Part shown: in pieces, positions 17,646 to 26,961 of the stretch
How positions within the stretch are numbered: position 1 is the stretch's first letter
How the letters are laid out: the number at the start of each line of letters is the position of its first letter
Assembly (NCBI GenBank): GCA_023389055.1
Contig: JAEWFA010000065.1
Location: forward strand, 159,208 to 223,207
Reading direction: 5' to 3'
DNA length: 64,000 nucleotides
Origin: Pseudomonadota bacterium
GTDB lineage: Bacteria > Pseudomonadota > Gammaproteobacteria > Burkholderiales > Burkholderiaceae_E
Position numbers and translations under genes: made by a program
Notes under the pieces: generated by a model
What the model saw: the letters and a program-made list of their open reading frames with translations, nothing else
Databases searched by the model: none
Told to the model about the DNA's origin: nothing

Positions 17646-18211
17646 TCGTCCGCTTCGCCCTGGCGCTGCTGCTCGTGCTGGTAGCCACGCTGTGCGGACC
17701 GGTGCCGGCGGCGCGGGCGGCCGATGACCCGTCCTTCGCGCGTCCGAGACTGGAGTTCGACACCGCGTCCAACGGCTGGATGCTCTCGGGCGATTTCGAC
17801 GTTCCGCTCACGCGCTCGCTCGAGGAGGCGGTGCGCCGGGGCGTTCCGCTGTACTTCGCGCTGGAGTTCGAGCTGATTCGACCGCGCTGGTGGTGGACCG
17901 ACGAGACCGTCGTCCAGCGATCGATCGTCTATCGCCTGGCCTACCACGCGCTCACCCGCCAGTACCGGCTGAACTTCGACGGCCTGACGCAGACCTGGGA
18001 CACGCTGGCCGACGCCACGCAGGCGATGAGCCGCGTGCGCCATTGGCGCGTGTTCGACGCCTCGGTCGTCAAGCTCGGGACGCAATACGAGGCTCGGGTA
18101 CGCTTGAGGCTCGACGCGTCGCAATTGCCCAAGCCGTTCCAGGTCAACGCAATCACCGACCGCGACTGGAACCCGCAGTCCGAATGGAAGGATTTCGCGT
18201 TCAGGCCGTAG
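17642..18211 (+). CDS. DUF4390 periplasmic protein
   Basis: A protein of 189 residues with an N-terminal signal peptide (FALALLLVLVATLC..., cleavage probably after ARA near residue 26). The mature part has the DUF4390 pattern (LEFDTASNGWMLSGDFDVPL, WWWTDETVVQRSIVYRLAYH). The most likely start is TTG at 17642, overlapping the rsmB stop codon; an ATG start would lose the signal sequence. In betaproteobacteria this gene regularly precedes the NtrY-type kinase, which suggests a periplasmic function connected with sensing, but no biochemical role is established. Confidence 0.88.
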   Translation: MIVRFALALLLVLVATLCGPVPAARAADDPSFARPRLEFDTASNGWMLSGDFDVPLTRSLEEAVRRGVPLYFALEFELIRPRWWWTDETVVQRSIVYRLAYHALTRQYRLNFDGLTQTWDTLADATQAMSRVRHWRVFDASVVKLGTQYEARVRLRLDASQLPKPFQVNAITDRDWNPQSEWKDFAFRP

Positions 18212-20532
18212 ACAGCGAGAAGCGAGCGGTCGGCAGGCTGCTGCGCTTCGCGCTGATCGGCTCGGTGGTGCTCGCCGTCATCCTGCTGCTGCTGCTCGCG
18301 GTGGCAAGCGCGAACACCGAGCTCTTCGAGAGCCAGTACCCGATGCTGCTGTGGCTCACCGTGGGCCTGGCGGTGGGGCTGTTGCTGCTCGTGCTCGAAC
18401 TGCTGCGCCGGCTCGTCGTGCGCTACCGGCGCGGGTTGTTCGGCACGCGGCTGATGGCGCGCATGGCGATGTCGTTCACGCTGATGACGGTATTGCCGGT
18501 CGCGCTGATCTACCTGGTCTCGGTGCAGTTCGTCGGGCGTTCGATCGAATCGTGGTTCGCCGTTCCGGTCGAGCGCGGCCTCGAGTCGGGGCTCACGCTG
18601 GGGCGCACGGCGCTCGATTCGCTGCTCTCAGACCTCACGCAGAAAGCGCGCAGCGTTGCGGTGGAGCTGTCGGAAACGCCTCGCGCGACCTGGCCCGAGA
18701 CGCTGAACAGTCGGCGCGAGCAGCTCGACGTGAGCGACGCGATGATCGCCTCCGGCACCGGGCGGATCATCACGACGAGCGGCAGCCGCTTCGCCGGGCT
18801 CGTGCCGGACCTTCCACCGCCCAGCGCGATGCGCCAGGCGCGCCTGACGCGCCAGTACGCGGCGGTGGAACCGGCGGGCGAGACCACGCAGCTGAAGATG
18901 CGCGTCATCGTCGCGATCGACACGCAGGGGCAGTTGCCCGACGAGCACCGCTACCTGCAGCTCGTGCAGCCGGTGCCCAGCGCGTTGTCGGAGAATGCCG
19001 AAGCGGTCGAGCAGGGCCGGCGCGATTTCCAGCAGCTGTCGCTGTCGCGCGAGGGGCTCGCGCGCATCTTCCGCATCACGCTCACGCTGATCTTCCTGCT
19101 CACCGTCTTCTCCGCGGTGGCCGCGTCGTTCCTGCTCTCGGGCTGGCTCACCGGTCCGCTGTCGATGCTCGCTGCGGGCACGCGGGCGGTGGCCGAGGGT
19201 GACTACCGGCCGGTGAAGGACTACACCGGCCGCGACGAGCTCGGCGCGCTAACGCAGTCGTTCAACCTGATGACGCGCCAGCTCGAGGACGCGCGGATGC
19301 AGGTCGAGCGCAATCAGCGGGAGCTCGAACGCGTGAACGCGCGGCTCGAGAGCGTGCTGGCCAATCTCACGGCGGGCGTGCTCGTTCTCGACTCCGACTT
19401 CCGCCTCACGCTCGCCAACGCCGGCGCGGAGCGCATTCTCGGGCTGTCGCTCATCGAGCATCTCGACAAGCCGATCGCCGAGGTGCCCCGTCTCGCCGCG
19501 CTCGCGCCGGCGATCCGCGCGGCGTTCAACGAGCAGGCGGCCGCCGGCGCGGTGAGCTGGCAACGCCAGTTCGTGTTGCCGCAGGCACCGACCGCCGAGA
19601 GCCCGCTTGCCGCCAGCGCGTCGCGCACGCAGGCGCCGGCCGCGCTGCCGGAGCTGCGCGCGCCGGGCGCGCCCGGCGCGAACTCCGACCAGACGATCTT
19701 CGCCCGCGGCTCGATCCTGCCCGAGCGGCGCGTCGGCTACGTCGTCGTGTTCGACGACATCAGCGAGGTGATCTCCGCGCAGCGCGCCGTCGCGTGGGCC
19801 GAGGTCGCACGACGCCTGGCGCACGAGATCAAGAATCCGCTCACGCCGATCCAGCTGGCCGCCGAACGCACGCAGCGCAAACTCGCCGACAAGCTGCCGG
19901 CGGCCGAGGCGGAGCTGCTCGCGAAGAACTCGCAGACGATCGTCAACCAGGTCGCGGCGCTCAAGCGCATGGTCGACGAGTTCCGCGACTACGCACGCCT
20001 GCCTGCCGCGCAACTCGCGCCGCTGGACTTGAACGAGCTCGTCGACGAAGTGCTGCGCCTGTACGCGGCAGCCGGCGGACGCGTGTCGATCCGTCCGCGG
20101 CTGGCGCCCGCGCTGCCGCACGTGCTCGGCGACGCGACGCAATTGCGCCAGGTGATCCACAACCTGATCAAGAACGCGGTCGAGGCCACCGACCACGTCG
20201 AGCAACCCGACGTGGAGTTGCTCACCGAGGCGCTTGCGCTCACCGACGGCGAGGCCGCGGTGCGCCTGCTCGTGCGCGACAACGGAGGCGGATTCTCGTC
20301 GAGCGCGCTGTCGCGCGCGTTCGAGCCCTACGTCACGAACAAGCCGCGCGGCACCGGGCTGGGACTGGCAATCGTCAAGAAGATCGTCGACGAGCACGGC
20401 GCGCGGATCGACGTCGCGAACTGGGGCGAAGGCCCCTCCGGCAAGCCGGTCGGCGCGCAGATCTCGGTGCTATTTACGAAACTGGCCAAAAGCGAGGACA
20501 ATCGTCGCTTGGTCGCAACACTGCACGGATAG
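18184..20532 (+). CDS. NtrY-like membrane sensor histidine kinase
   Basis: A protein of 782 residues. Two hydrophobic segments near the N-terminus (ALIGSVVLAVILLLLLA, LLWLTVGLAVGLLLLVLEL), a third at LMTVLPVALIYLV, and another near residue 305 (LTLIFLLTVFSAVAASFLL) frame a large extracytoplasmic or membrane region. Then come a HAMP domain (PLSMLAAGTRAVAEGDY), a PAS-like domain, the phosphoacceptor His547 in RRLAHEIKNPLTPIQ, and the ATPase domain (N-box NLIKNAVEAT, GTGLGLAIVKKI). It overlaps DUF4390 by 28 bases and is followed after 16 bases by its response regulator. NtrY kinases are linked to nitrogen or redox control; the signal here is unknown. Confidence 0.93.
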   Translation: MEGFRVQAVDSEKRAVGRLLRFALIGSVVLAVILLLLLAVASANTELFESQYPMLLWLTVGLAVGLLLLVLELLRRLVVRYRRGLFGTRLMARMAMSFTLMTVLPVALIYLVSVQFVGRSIESWFAVPVERGLESGLTLGRTALDSLLSDLTQKARSVAVELSETPRATWPETLNSRREQLDVSDAMIASGTGRIITTSGSRFAGLVPDLPPPSAMRQARLTRQYAAVEPAGETTQLKMRVIVAIDTQGQLPDEHRYLQLVQPVPSALSENAEAVEQGRRDFQQLSLSREGLARIFRITLTLIFLLTVFSAVAASFLLSGWLTGPLSMLAAGTRAVAEGDYRPVKDYTGRDELGALTQSFNLMTRQLEDARMQVERNQRELERVNARLESVLANLTAGVLVLDSDFRLTLANAGAERILGLSLIEHLDKPIAEVPRLAALAPAIRAAFNEQAAAGAVSWQRQFVLPQAPTAESPLAASASRTQAPAALPELRAPGAPGANSDQTIFARGSILPERRVGYVVVFDDISEVISAQRAVAWAEVARRLAHEIKNPLTPIQLAAERTQRKLADKLPAAEAELLAKNSQTIVNQVAALKRMVDEFRDYARLPAAQLAPLDLNELVDEVLRLYAAAGGRVSIRPRLAPALPHVLGDATQLRQVIHNLIKNAVEATDHVEQPDVELLTEALALTDGEAAVRLLVRDNGGGFSSSALSRAFEPYVTNKPRGTGLGLAIVKKIVDEHGARIDVANWGEGPSGKPVGAQISVLFTKLAKSEDNRRLVATLHG

Positions 20533-20548
20533 GGGTCATACGGCATCC

Positions 20549-21379
20549 ATGGCGGAAATACTCGTTGTCGACGACGAAATCGGAATTCGTGAGCTGCTCT
20601 CCGAGATCCTCGGCGACGAAGGCCACTCGGTGTTGCTTGCGGAAAGCGCGCAGCAGGCGCGCCAGGCGCGTGAAGACAACCCGATCGACCTCGTGCTGCT
20701 GGACATCTGGATGCCCGACACCGACGGCGTGACGCTGCTCAAGGAATGGGCGAGCTGCGGCAAGCTGACGATGCCGGTGATCATGATGTCGGGCCACGCA
20801 ACGATCGACACGGCGGTCGAGGCCACTCGCATCGGCGCGCTCGATTTCCTCGAGAAGCCGATCACGCTGCAGAAACTGCTCAAGGCGGTCGAAACCGGAT
20901 TGCAGCGCGGACGCGGCAACGATCCGCGCATTGCGCCCGGGCCGTCCGGCGCGCAGATGCGGGCAGTGCACACCACGTACCAGGCCAGTGCCCGCGTCGG
21001 CGTCACCGTGCCCGGTGCCCACGCGCAGCCGTCGATGACGCTGGTTCACCCTGCCGCGTCCGTCGGTGCCGCGCCGGAGGGCGCTGTCGCGTACGGCCCG
21101 GCGCAACCCGTCGTGCATCCGGGCGCTCCCGCGGCCGGCGCATCGATCAGCGTCACGCCGGGCCACGTCGGGGTGCGCGAGCTGCCGCTCGACCTGCCGT
21201 TGCGCGAAGCGCGCGACTGCTTCGAGCGCGCCTATTTCGAGCATCACCTCACGCGCGAGCACGGCAGCATGACGCGGGTGGCCGAGCGCACCGGTCTCGA
21301 GCGCACGCACCTGTACCGCAAGCTCAAGCAGCTCGGCATCGACCTGTCGCGCGGCGCGTATCGCAAGCAGGGTTCGTAG
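20549..21379 (+). CDS. NtrX-like response regulator without AAA+ domain
   Basis: A protein of 276 residues. The N-terminal receiver domain has acidic pocket Asp8/Asp9, phospho-acceptor Asp52 in LVLLDIWMPDTDG, and the Lys in LDFLEKPI. The C-terminal 45 residues form a Fis-type helix-turn-helix (MTRVAERTGLERTHLYRKLK). Between them, where NtrX/NtrC proteins carry a 240-residue sigma-54 AAA+ ATPase, there is only a linker of about 100 residues rich in Pro, Ala, Gly and His. It therefore cannot act as a sigma-54 activator and should be a direct DNA-binding regulator. It is co-transcribed with the NtrY-like kinase. Confidence 0.92.
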   Translation: MAEILVVDDEIGIRELLSEILGDEGHSVLLAESAQQARQAREDNPIDLVLLDIWMPDTDGVTLLKEWASCGKLTMPVIMMSGHATIDTAVEATRIGALDFLEKPITLQKLLKAVETGLQRGRGNDPRIAPGPSGAQMRAVHTTYQASARVGVTVPGAHAQPSMTLVHPAASVGAAPEGAVAYGPAQPVVHPGAPAAGASISVTPGHVGVRELPLDLPLREARDCFERAYFEHHLTREHGSMTRVAERTGLERTHLYRKLKQLGIDLSRGAYRKQGS

Positions 21380-21409
21380 CCGCCCGTCGCGGCGCGAGCC
21401 CGGTCCACC

Positions 21410-22840
21410 GTGAAGATCCTCATTCTCGGCGCCGGTCGCGTCGGTTCGTCGGTTGCGGCGAGCCTGGTGTCCGAGCGCAACGACATCACGGTCATCGACA
21501 CCGACCCGGTGCAACTGCGCCAGCTCGCCGACAAGCTCGACCTGCGCACGGTGGCGGGCAACGGCACGCACCCGCCGGTGCTCGAGCAGGCCGGTGCCGA
21601 AGACGCCGACATGCTGATCGCCGCTGCCGCGCGCGACGAGACGAATCTCGTCGCTTGCCAGATCGCCGCGCGGATGTTCAACGTGCCCACGCGCATCGCG
21701 CGAGTGCGCGCCCCCGAGTTCCAGAACCACGCGGAGATCACCGGCGAGGGCGGCTTCTACGTCGACTACCTGATCTGCCCCGAACAGACCGTCACCGACT
21801 ACATCTCCAAGCTGATCGAGTTTCCGGGCGCGCTGCAGGTGCTCGAGTTCGCCGGCGGGCGAGTGAGCCTGATCGCCGTGCGCGCTTATTCGGGCGGCCC
21901 GCTCGTTTCGCGCCACATCCGCGACCTGCGCGCCGCGCATCCCGACGTCGACATGCGCATCGTCGCGATCTTCCGCAACGATCGTCCCGTGCGGCCCGAA
22001 GGCGACACGAAGATCGAGCCGGGCGACGAGGTGTTCCTGCTGGCCGCGTCGAACCACATCCGCACGGCGCTCTCCGATCTGCGCCGCAACGATGACCCCG
22101 TGCGTCGCGTGATGATCGCCGGCGGCGGCAACATCGGCCTGCGACTTGCGCGCCATCTCGGTACCGCCTACCAGGTGAAGGTGATCGACGGCAATCGCAC
22201 GCGCTGCAACTACCTGGCCACGCAGTTGCCGACCTCCACGCTGATCCTGCACGGCGACTCCACCGACGAGACGCTGCTCGCCGAGGAAGGCGTCGCCGAG
22301 ATGGACCTCTTCGTCGCGCTCACGTCGGACGACGAGACCAACATCATGTCGTGCATGCTCGCCAAGCGCATCGGCGCGCGACGCACGATCGCGCTGATCA
22401 ACCGGCAGGCGTACGCCGATCTGGTCGAGGGCAGCCGGATCGACATCGCGATCGTGCCGTCGCAGACGACGATCGGGCAGTTGCTCACGCACGTGCGACG
22501 CGGCGACGTCGTTGCGGTGCATTCGCTGCGTCGCGGCGCGGCCGAGGCGCTCGAGCTGATTGCACACGGCGATCCGAAATCGTCGAAGGTCGTCGGTCGG
22601 CGCATCGAGGAGATCGACCTGCCGCACGGCGCGACGATCGGCGCGATCGTGCGCTCGCCCGACGGCGATCCGCTGCCGCTCGAACCGGTGCGCGGTCGCG
22701 CGGCGCCGCGTTTCGAGGTGGTGATGGCGCACCACGACACCGAGATCCGCCCGGGCGACCACGTGATCGTGTTCGTCGACAACAAGCGCACGATCCCGAA
22801 GGTCGAGAAGTCCTTCCAGGTGAACGTGGGCTTCTTCTAG
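21410..22840 (+). CDS. trkA: Trk potassium uptake regulatory protein TrkA
   Basis: A protein of 476 residues built of two RCK modules. The first NAD-binding motif is ILGAGRVGSSVAASL at the N-terminus and the second is IAGGGNIGLRLARHLG near residue 240; each is followed by a TrkA-C domain. TrkA is the cytoplasmic NAD(H)-binding gating subunit of the Trk K+ uptake system, working with the membrane channel TrkH. The start is a GTG at 21410. The partner trkH lies about 6 kb downstream, separated by a TRAP transporter and an amidase. Confidence 0.96.
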   Translation: MKILILGAGRVGSSVAASLVSERNDITVIDTDPVQLRQLADKLDLRTVAGNGTHPPVLEQAGAEDADMLIAAAARDETNLVACQIAARMFNVPTRIARVRAPEFQNHAEITGEGGFYVDYLICPEQTVTDYISKLIEFPGALQVLEFAGGRVSLIAVRAYSGGPLVSRHIRDLRAAHPDVDMRIVAIFRNDRPVRPEGDTKIEPGDEVFLLAASNHIRTALSDLRRNDDPVRRVMIAGGGNIGLRLARHLGTAYQVKVIDGNRTRCNYLATQLPTSTLILHGDSTDETLLAEEGVAEMDLFVALTSDDETNIMSCMLAKRIGARRTIALINRQAYADLVEGSRIDIAIVPSQTTIGQLLTHVRRGDVVAVHSLRRGAAEALELIAHGDPKSSKVVGRRIEEIDLPHGATIGAIVRSPDGDPLPLEPVRGRAAPRFEVVMAHHDTEIRPGDHVIVFVDNKRTIPKVEKSFQVNVGFF

Positions 22841-22924
22841 TGCGACCTCGCCGCGCGAGCTCACTACGGGAAAACCCCCGCGCGACAAACCATTGCGTGA
22901 CAGCCTCCCCGCCCGTGATTAGCA

Positions 22925-22941
22925 TTTGGTGCCCTTCGTGC
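22925..22941 (+). promoter_or_regulatory. Weak sigma-54-like element ahead of the TRAP operon
   Basis: TTGG followed by GC ten bases after the GG pair resembles the -24/-12 pattern, about 72 bases before the TRAP substrate-binding protein gene. dct-type transporters elsewhere can be sigma-54-dependent, but GC-rich DNA gives many chance matches. Confidence 0.15.
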
Positions 22942-23012
22942 GGCGGGCGCCGATAGTGCGCGCCGAACGCAGAGAACCTTTGTCATTGCCATTCCTTTCC
23001 GGAGACAAAAGC

Positions 23013-24137
23013 ATGGCCGAACAGATCCGCTCACGCCGCAAGTTCATCGGCACTGCCGCAGCAGCGAGCACGGGTGCGCTCGCATTCCCGATGATCGCCA
23101 AGGCGCAGGGCCCGATCTCGATGCGCTGGCAAAGTACCTGGCCGTCGAAGGACATCTTCCACGAATACGCGGTCGACTTCGCCAAGAAGGTCAACGACAT
23201 GACCGGCGGCGACCTGAAGATCGAGGTGCTGCCCGCCGGCGCCGTCGTTCCCGCATTCAACCTGCTCGATGCGGTGTCGAAAGGCACGCTCGACGGCGGC
23301 CACGGCGTCGTCGTCTATCACTACGGCAAGAACAACGCGCTCGCGCTGTGGGGCTCGGGTCCGGCCTTCGGCATGGACGCGAACATGCTGCTGGCCTGGC
23401 ACAAGTACGGCGGCGGCAAGCAGTTCCTCGAGCGCCTGTACCAGACGGTCGGCGCGAACGTGAAGTCGTACGTCTACGGTCCGATGGCCACGCAGCCGCT
23501 CGGCTGGTTCAAGAAGCCGGTGACGAAGGCCGAGGACATGAAGGGCCTGAAGTTCCGCACCGTCGGACTGTCGATCGACGTCTTCACCGGGATGGGCGTG
23601 GCGGTGAACGCGCTGCCCGGCGGCGAGATCGTCCCGGCGCTCGACCGCGGCCTGCTCGACGGCGCCGAGTTCAACAACGCCAGCTCCGATCGCCTGCTCG
23701 GCTTCACCGACGTCTCGAAGGTCTGCATGCTGCAGAGCTACCACCAGAACGCCGAGCAGTTCGAGATCCTGTTCAACAAGGCCAAGTACGACGCGCTGCC
23801 CGAGAAGATGCGCGCGATCATCGACAACGCCGTCGAGGCCGCGTCGGCCGACATGTCCTGGAAGGCGATCGACCGCTATTCCAAGGACTACGTCGAGATG
23901 CAGGAGAAGGACGGCGTGAAGTTCTACAAGACGCCCGATTCGATCCTCGCGCAACAACTCGTCATCTACGACCAGGTCACCGACAAGATGTCCGCGGCCA
24001 ATCCGCTGTTCAAGGAGATCCTCGATTCGCAGCGCAAGTTCGCGGCACGCGCGGTCAAGTGGGACCTCGACACGAACGTCAATCGACGCATGGCATACAA
24101 CCACTACTACGGACCGAAGCAGCAGAAGAAGAGCTGA
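23013..24137 (+). CDS. TRAP transporter solute-binding protein (DctP family)
   Basis: A protein of 374 residues with a twin-arginine-type signal (SRRKFIGTAAAAS) and cleavage expected near MIAKAQG. The mature protein shows the DctP-family pattern: MRWQSTWPSKDIFHEYAVDF, VLPAGAVVPAFNLLDAVSKG, and the substrate-arginine region KGLKFRTVGLSIDVF. Periplasmic TRAP binding proteins capture organic acids for Na+-driven uptake. The sequence is of the subgroup often linked with alpha-keto or aromatic acids, but the ligand cannot be read from sequence. The ATG at 23013 follows GGAGACAAAAGC. Start of the operon SBP - small permease - large permease - amidase. Confidence 0.94.
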   Translation: MAEQIRSRRKFIGTAAAASTGALAFPMIAKAQGPISMRWQSTWPSKDIFHEYAVDFAKKVNDMTGGDLKIEVLPAGAVVPAFNLLDAVSKGTLDGGHGVVVYHYGKNNALALWGSGPAFGMDANMLLAWHKYGGGKQFLERLYQTVGANVKSYVYGPMATQPLGWFKKPVTKAEDMKGLKFRTVGLSIDVFTGMGVAVNALPGGEIVPALDRGLLDGAEFNNASSDRLLGFTDVSKVCMLQSYHQNAEQFEILFNKAKYDALPEKMRAIIDNAVEAASADMSWKAIDRYSKDYVEMQEKDGVKFYKTPDSILAQQLVIYDQVTDKMSAANPLFKEILDSQRKFAARAVKWDLDTNVNRRMAYNHYYGPKQQKKS

Positions 24138-24269
24138 CGCCGTGCGGCGACGGACACTGCCGCGCCGCTAGCGGTCGGGCGTCGGGCGCCGGAGCGCAGC
24201 TTGCGTGCCGGCGCCGACGCGCCGAGCGTCGCGCTTGCCTTGGGCGCTGCCCGTCGTCGATGCCTCTTT

Positions 24270-24303
24270 CCCCCGCCCGCGCTGTGCGCCCGGCGGGGGT
24301 TTT
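24270..24303 (+). terminator. Stem-loop with T-run between DctP and DctQ genes
   Basis: CCCCCGCC (24270-24277) pairs with GGCGGGGG (24292-24299), followed by TTTT. Placed after the binding-protein gene, it should lower transcription of the membrane subunits relative to the binding protein, as is common in TRAP and ABC operons. Confidence 0.8.
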
Positions 24304-24327
24304 GCCGTAGCAGCACGCAGGGCCATC

Positions 24328-24927
24328 ATGCAAAACGTCTTCCTGGCCGTTGACCGGTTCAATACCCGGATCGGCCACTTCTTCGCGTGGTTGATCGTCG
24401 CGCTCACCGGGCTGATCACCTGGGAAGTGTTCTCGCGCTACGTGCTGAACGCGCCGCATCCGTGGGCCTTCGACGCGCAGATGATGCTCTACGGAACGCT
24501 GTTCATGATGGCCGGCGCCTATACGCTCGCCGCCAACGGACACGTGCGCGGCGACATCCTCTACGGCTTCTTCTCGCCGCGCACGCAGGCGTTCTTCGAC
24601 CTCGTGCTCTACATCGTGTTCTTCATCCCGGGCGTCGTCGCGATGGTCTGGGCCGGCTACGAGTACGCGGGCGAATCCTTCGCGATCCGCGAGCACTCGT
24701 CGATCACCGCCGACGGCCCGCCGATCTACCCGTTCAAGGCGGTGATCCCGTTCGCCGGAGCGCTGCTGCTGCTGCAAGGGGCGGTCGAGATCCTTCGCTG
24801 CGTCGTGTGCCTGCGCACCGGCGTGTGGCCGAAGCGGGTCGACGACGTCGAGGAGGTCGACGTCGACAAGTTGCGCGCGATGGTCGGCGAGCACGTCGCC
24901 GAGAACGCGGCGCACGACGCGCGTTGA
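24328..24927 (+). CDS. TRAP transporter small permease (DctQ family)
   Basis: A protein of 199 residues with four predicted membrane helices (HFFAWLIVALTGLITW, MMLYGTLFMMAGAYTLAA, LVLYIVFFIPGVVAMVWAG, FAGALLLLQGAVEIL). The DctQ signature region WEVFSRYVLNAPHPWAFDAQ is present after the first helix. It forms the membrane complex with the DctM subunit encoded next. The start ATG at 24328 follows the terminator; the long Arg-rich upstream extension of the frame is not part of the protein. Confidence 0.93.
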   Translation: MQNVFLAVDRFNTRIGHFFAWLIVALTGLITWEVFSRYVLNAPHPWAFDAQMMLYGTLFMMAGAYTLAANGHVRGDILYGFFSPRTQAFFDLVLYIVFFIPGVVAMVWAGYEYAGESFAIREHSSITADGPPIYPFKAVIPFAGALLLLQGAVEILRCVVCLRTGVWPKRVDDVEEVDVDKLRAMVGEHVAENAAHDAR

Positions 24928-24939
24928 CGGAGCCGCAGC

Positions 24940-26847
24940 ATGCGAAAGGAACTCATTTTCGGCGTCTCGATCCTCGGGCTGATCGTGCTCGCCGTACTCG
25001 TGCTCACGCCGTGGTCGACGCTCACCAGCGGACACCTCGGCTTGCTGATGCTCGCGCTGATCGTCGCGGCGATCATGCTCGGATTCCCCACGGCGTTCAC
25101 GCTGATGGGGATGGGCGTGATGTTCGCGTTCTTCGCCTACATGGATCGAACCGGCAGCACCGAGCAGGCGATACAGCAGACGCTCGACCTGATGGTCCAG
25201 CGCACTTACGCGGTGATGGCCAACGACGTGCTGATCGCGGTGCCGTTGTTCGTGTTCATGGGCTATCTGGTCGAACGCGCGAACCTGATCGAGCGGCTGT
25301 TCAAGTCGTTGCACCTGGCGATGGCGCGCCTGCCGGGCTCGCTCGCGGTGGCGACGATCTTCACCTGCGCGGTGTTCGCCACCGCCACCGGGATCGTCGG
25401 CGCGGTGGTCACGCTGATGGGGCTGCTTGCGCTGCCGGCGATGCTCAAGGCAGGCTACGACACGCGCGTGTCGGCCGGTTCGATCACCGCAGGCGGCTGC
25501 CTGGGCATCCTGATCCCGCCGTCGGTGCTGCTGATCGTCTACGGCGCAACCGCGGGCGTGTCGGTCGTGCAGCTGTACGCCGGCGCGTTCTTCCCCGGCA
25601 TCATGCTCGCCGGGCTGTACATCCTGTACGTCATCATTCTGGCGAAGCTCAAGCCGCACCTGATGCCGCCGCTGCCCGAGGAGGCGCGGCACGTGCCGCT
25701 TTCGGCGCCGGTTGCGCATCTGCGGGATCGCTTCGGCAATCGCGCACTGCCCGCGATCGTGCGCGCGATGAAGGGCTCGCGTAACGCCGAGTTGCCGATG
25801 TGGACGCTCGTGCGGCAGCTCTTCATCACGCTGCTGCCGGCGATCACGCTGCTCGTGATGCTCGCGCTCGCGTGGCAATCGGTCACCGCGCCGAAAGTCG
25901 AGTTCGACACCAGCGGCCTGCAGGAGTTGGGCAGCTATTCGACGTCGGACAACGCGCTCCAGGGCGGGCTCGCCGAACCGGGTGACGGGCTTTCCGAGCC
26001 GCCCGGAGCGGCGACGGCGTCCGGCGCCGAGCCCGATGCGAGCGCGTCGGTCGACGAATCGGCCGCCGAAGCGAAGGACGGCACGAAGCTGCGCGAAGTG
26101 CCGATCTGGTTCTGGACGATGGCCGGGCTGGGTGCGCTGCTGCTCTTCGCGTACTACCTGATGCTCAGCTTTGCGCGGCTCGAAGTCTTCCGCATGCTGC
26201 TGTCGTCGTTCTTCCCGCTCGCCACGTTGATCGTCGCAGTGCTCGGGTCGATCGTCTTCGGTCTGGCCACGCCGAGCGAGGCCGCCGCCGTCGGCTCCTT
26301 CGGTGGCTTCCTGCTCGCGATCGCCTACCGCCAGTTGAACATGGACGTCATGAAGGAGTCCGTGTTCCTCACCGCGAAGACGTCGGCCATGGTGTGCTGG
26401 CTGTTCGTCGGCTCGTCGATCTTCTCGGCGGCCTTCGCGCTGCTGGGCGGCCAGGAGCTGATCGAGCAGTGGGTGCTGTCGCTGGGGCTGTCGAAGTTGC
26501 AGTTCCTGCTGCTCGCGCAGGTGATCATCTTCCTGCTCGGCTGGCCGCTCGAGTGGACCGAGATCATCGTCATCTTCATGCCGATCTTCATTCCGCTCGT
26601 TGCGCATTTCGACGTCGATCCGCTGTTCTTCGGACTGCTCGTCGCGCTGAACCTGCAGACCGCATTCCTGTCGCCGCCGGTGGCGATGGCCGCGTTCTAC
26701 CTGAAGGGCGTCGCGCCGCCGCACGTCACGCTCGGGCAGATCTTCATGGGAATGATGCCGTTCATGGGCCTGCAGATCCTCGCGATCTTCCTGCTCTACA
26801 TGTTCCCGGGGATGGGGCTGTGGCTGCCGGAGGTGTTGTATCGGTGA
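24940..26847 (+). CDS. TRAP transporter large permease (DctM family), with extra loop
   Basis: A protein of 635 residues, about 200 longer than a standard DctM. Family motifs are intact: LGFPTAFTLMGMGVMFAFF, FATATGIVGAVVTLMGLLALPAM, GGCLGILIPPSVLLIVYG, and near the end TEIIVIFMPIFIPL and LQTAFLSPPVAMAAFYLKG. The extra length is one membrane-helix pair surrounding a hydrophilic Ala/Glu/Ser-rich loop (about residues 320-387). The loop sits between LAWQSVTAPKVEF and VPIWFWTMAGLGALLLF, in the middle of the transporter. This long DctM type occurs with some DctP subfamilies. It is the ion-coupled transport channel. Directly follows DctQ (12 bases). Confidence 0.93.
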   Translation: MRKELIFGVSILGLIVLAVLVLTPWSTLTSGHLGLLMLALIVAAIMLGFPTAFTLMGMGVMFAFFAYMDRTGSTEQAIQQTLDLMVQRTYAVMANDVLIAVPLFVFMGYLVERANLIERLFKSLHLAMARLPGSLAVATIFTCAVFATATGIVGAVVTLMGLLALPAMLKAGYDTRVSAGSITAGGCLGILIPPSVLLIVYGATAGVSVVQLYAGAFFPGIMLAGLYILYVIILAKLKPHLMPPLPEEARHVPLSAPVAHLRDRFGNRALPAIVRAMKGSRNAELPMWTLVRQLFITLLPAITLLVMLALAWQSVTAPKVEFDTSGLQELGSYSTSDNALQGGLAEPGDGLSEPPGAATASGAEPDASASVDESAAEAKDGTKLREVPIWFWTMAGLGALLLFAYYLMLSFARLEVFRMLLSSFFPLATLIVAVLGSIVFGLATPSEAAAVGSFGGFLLAIAYRQLNMDVMKESVFLTAKTSAMVCWLFVGSSIFSAAFALLGGQELIEQWVLSLGLSKLQFLLLAQVIIFLLGWPLEWTEIIVIFMPIFIPLVAHFDVDPLFFGLLVALNLQTAFLSPPVAMAAFYLKGVAPPHVTLGQIFMGMMPFMGLQILAIFLLYMFPGMGLWLPEVLYR

Positions 26848-26848
26848 T

Positions 26849-26880
26849 CGCGGGCCGCGGGCGGGGAGCGACGGCCCGCG
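26849..26880 (+). terminator. Stem-loop directly after the DctM gene
   Basis: CGCGGGCC (26849-26856) pairs with GGCCCGCG (26873-26880), beginning two bases after the stop codon. There is no T-run, so termination is not certain. Confidence 0.4.
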
Positions 26881-26961
26881 AGGAGCGACAGCGGGGCCCG
26901 CGGCGCTGGCCACGTTTGCCGTGGGCCAGAACACACGGCGCGCAGATGACGTCGTCGTTTT

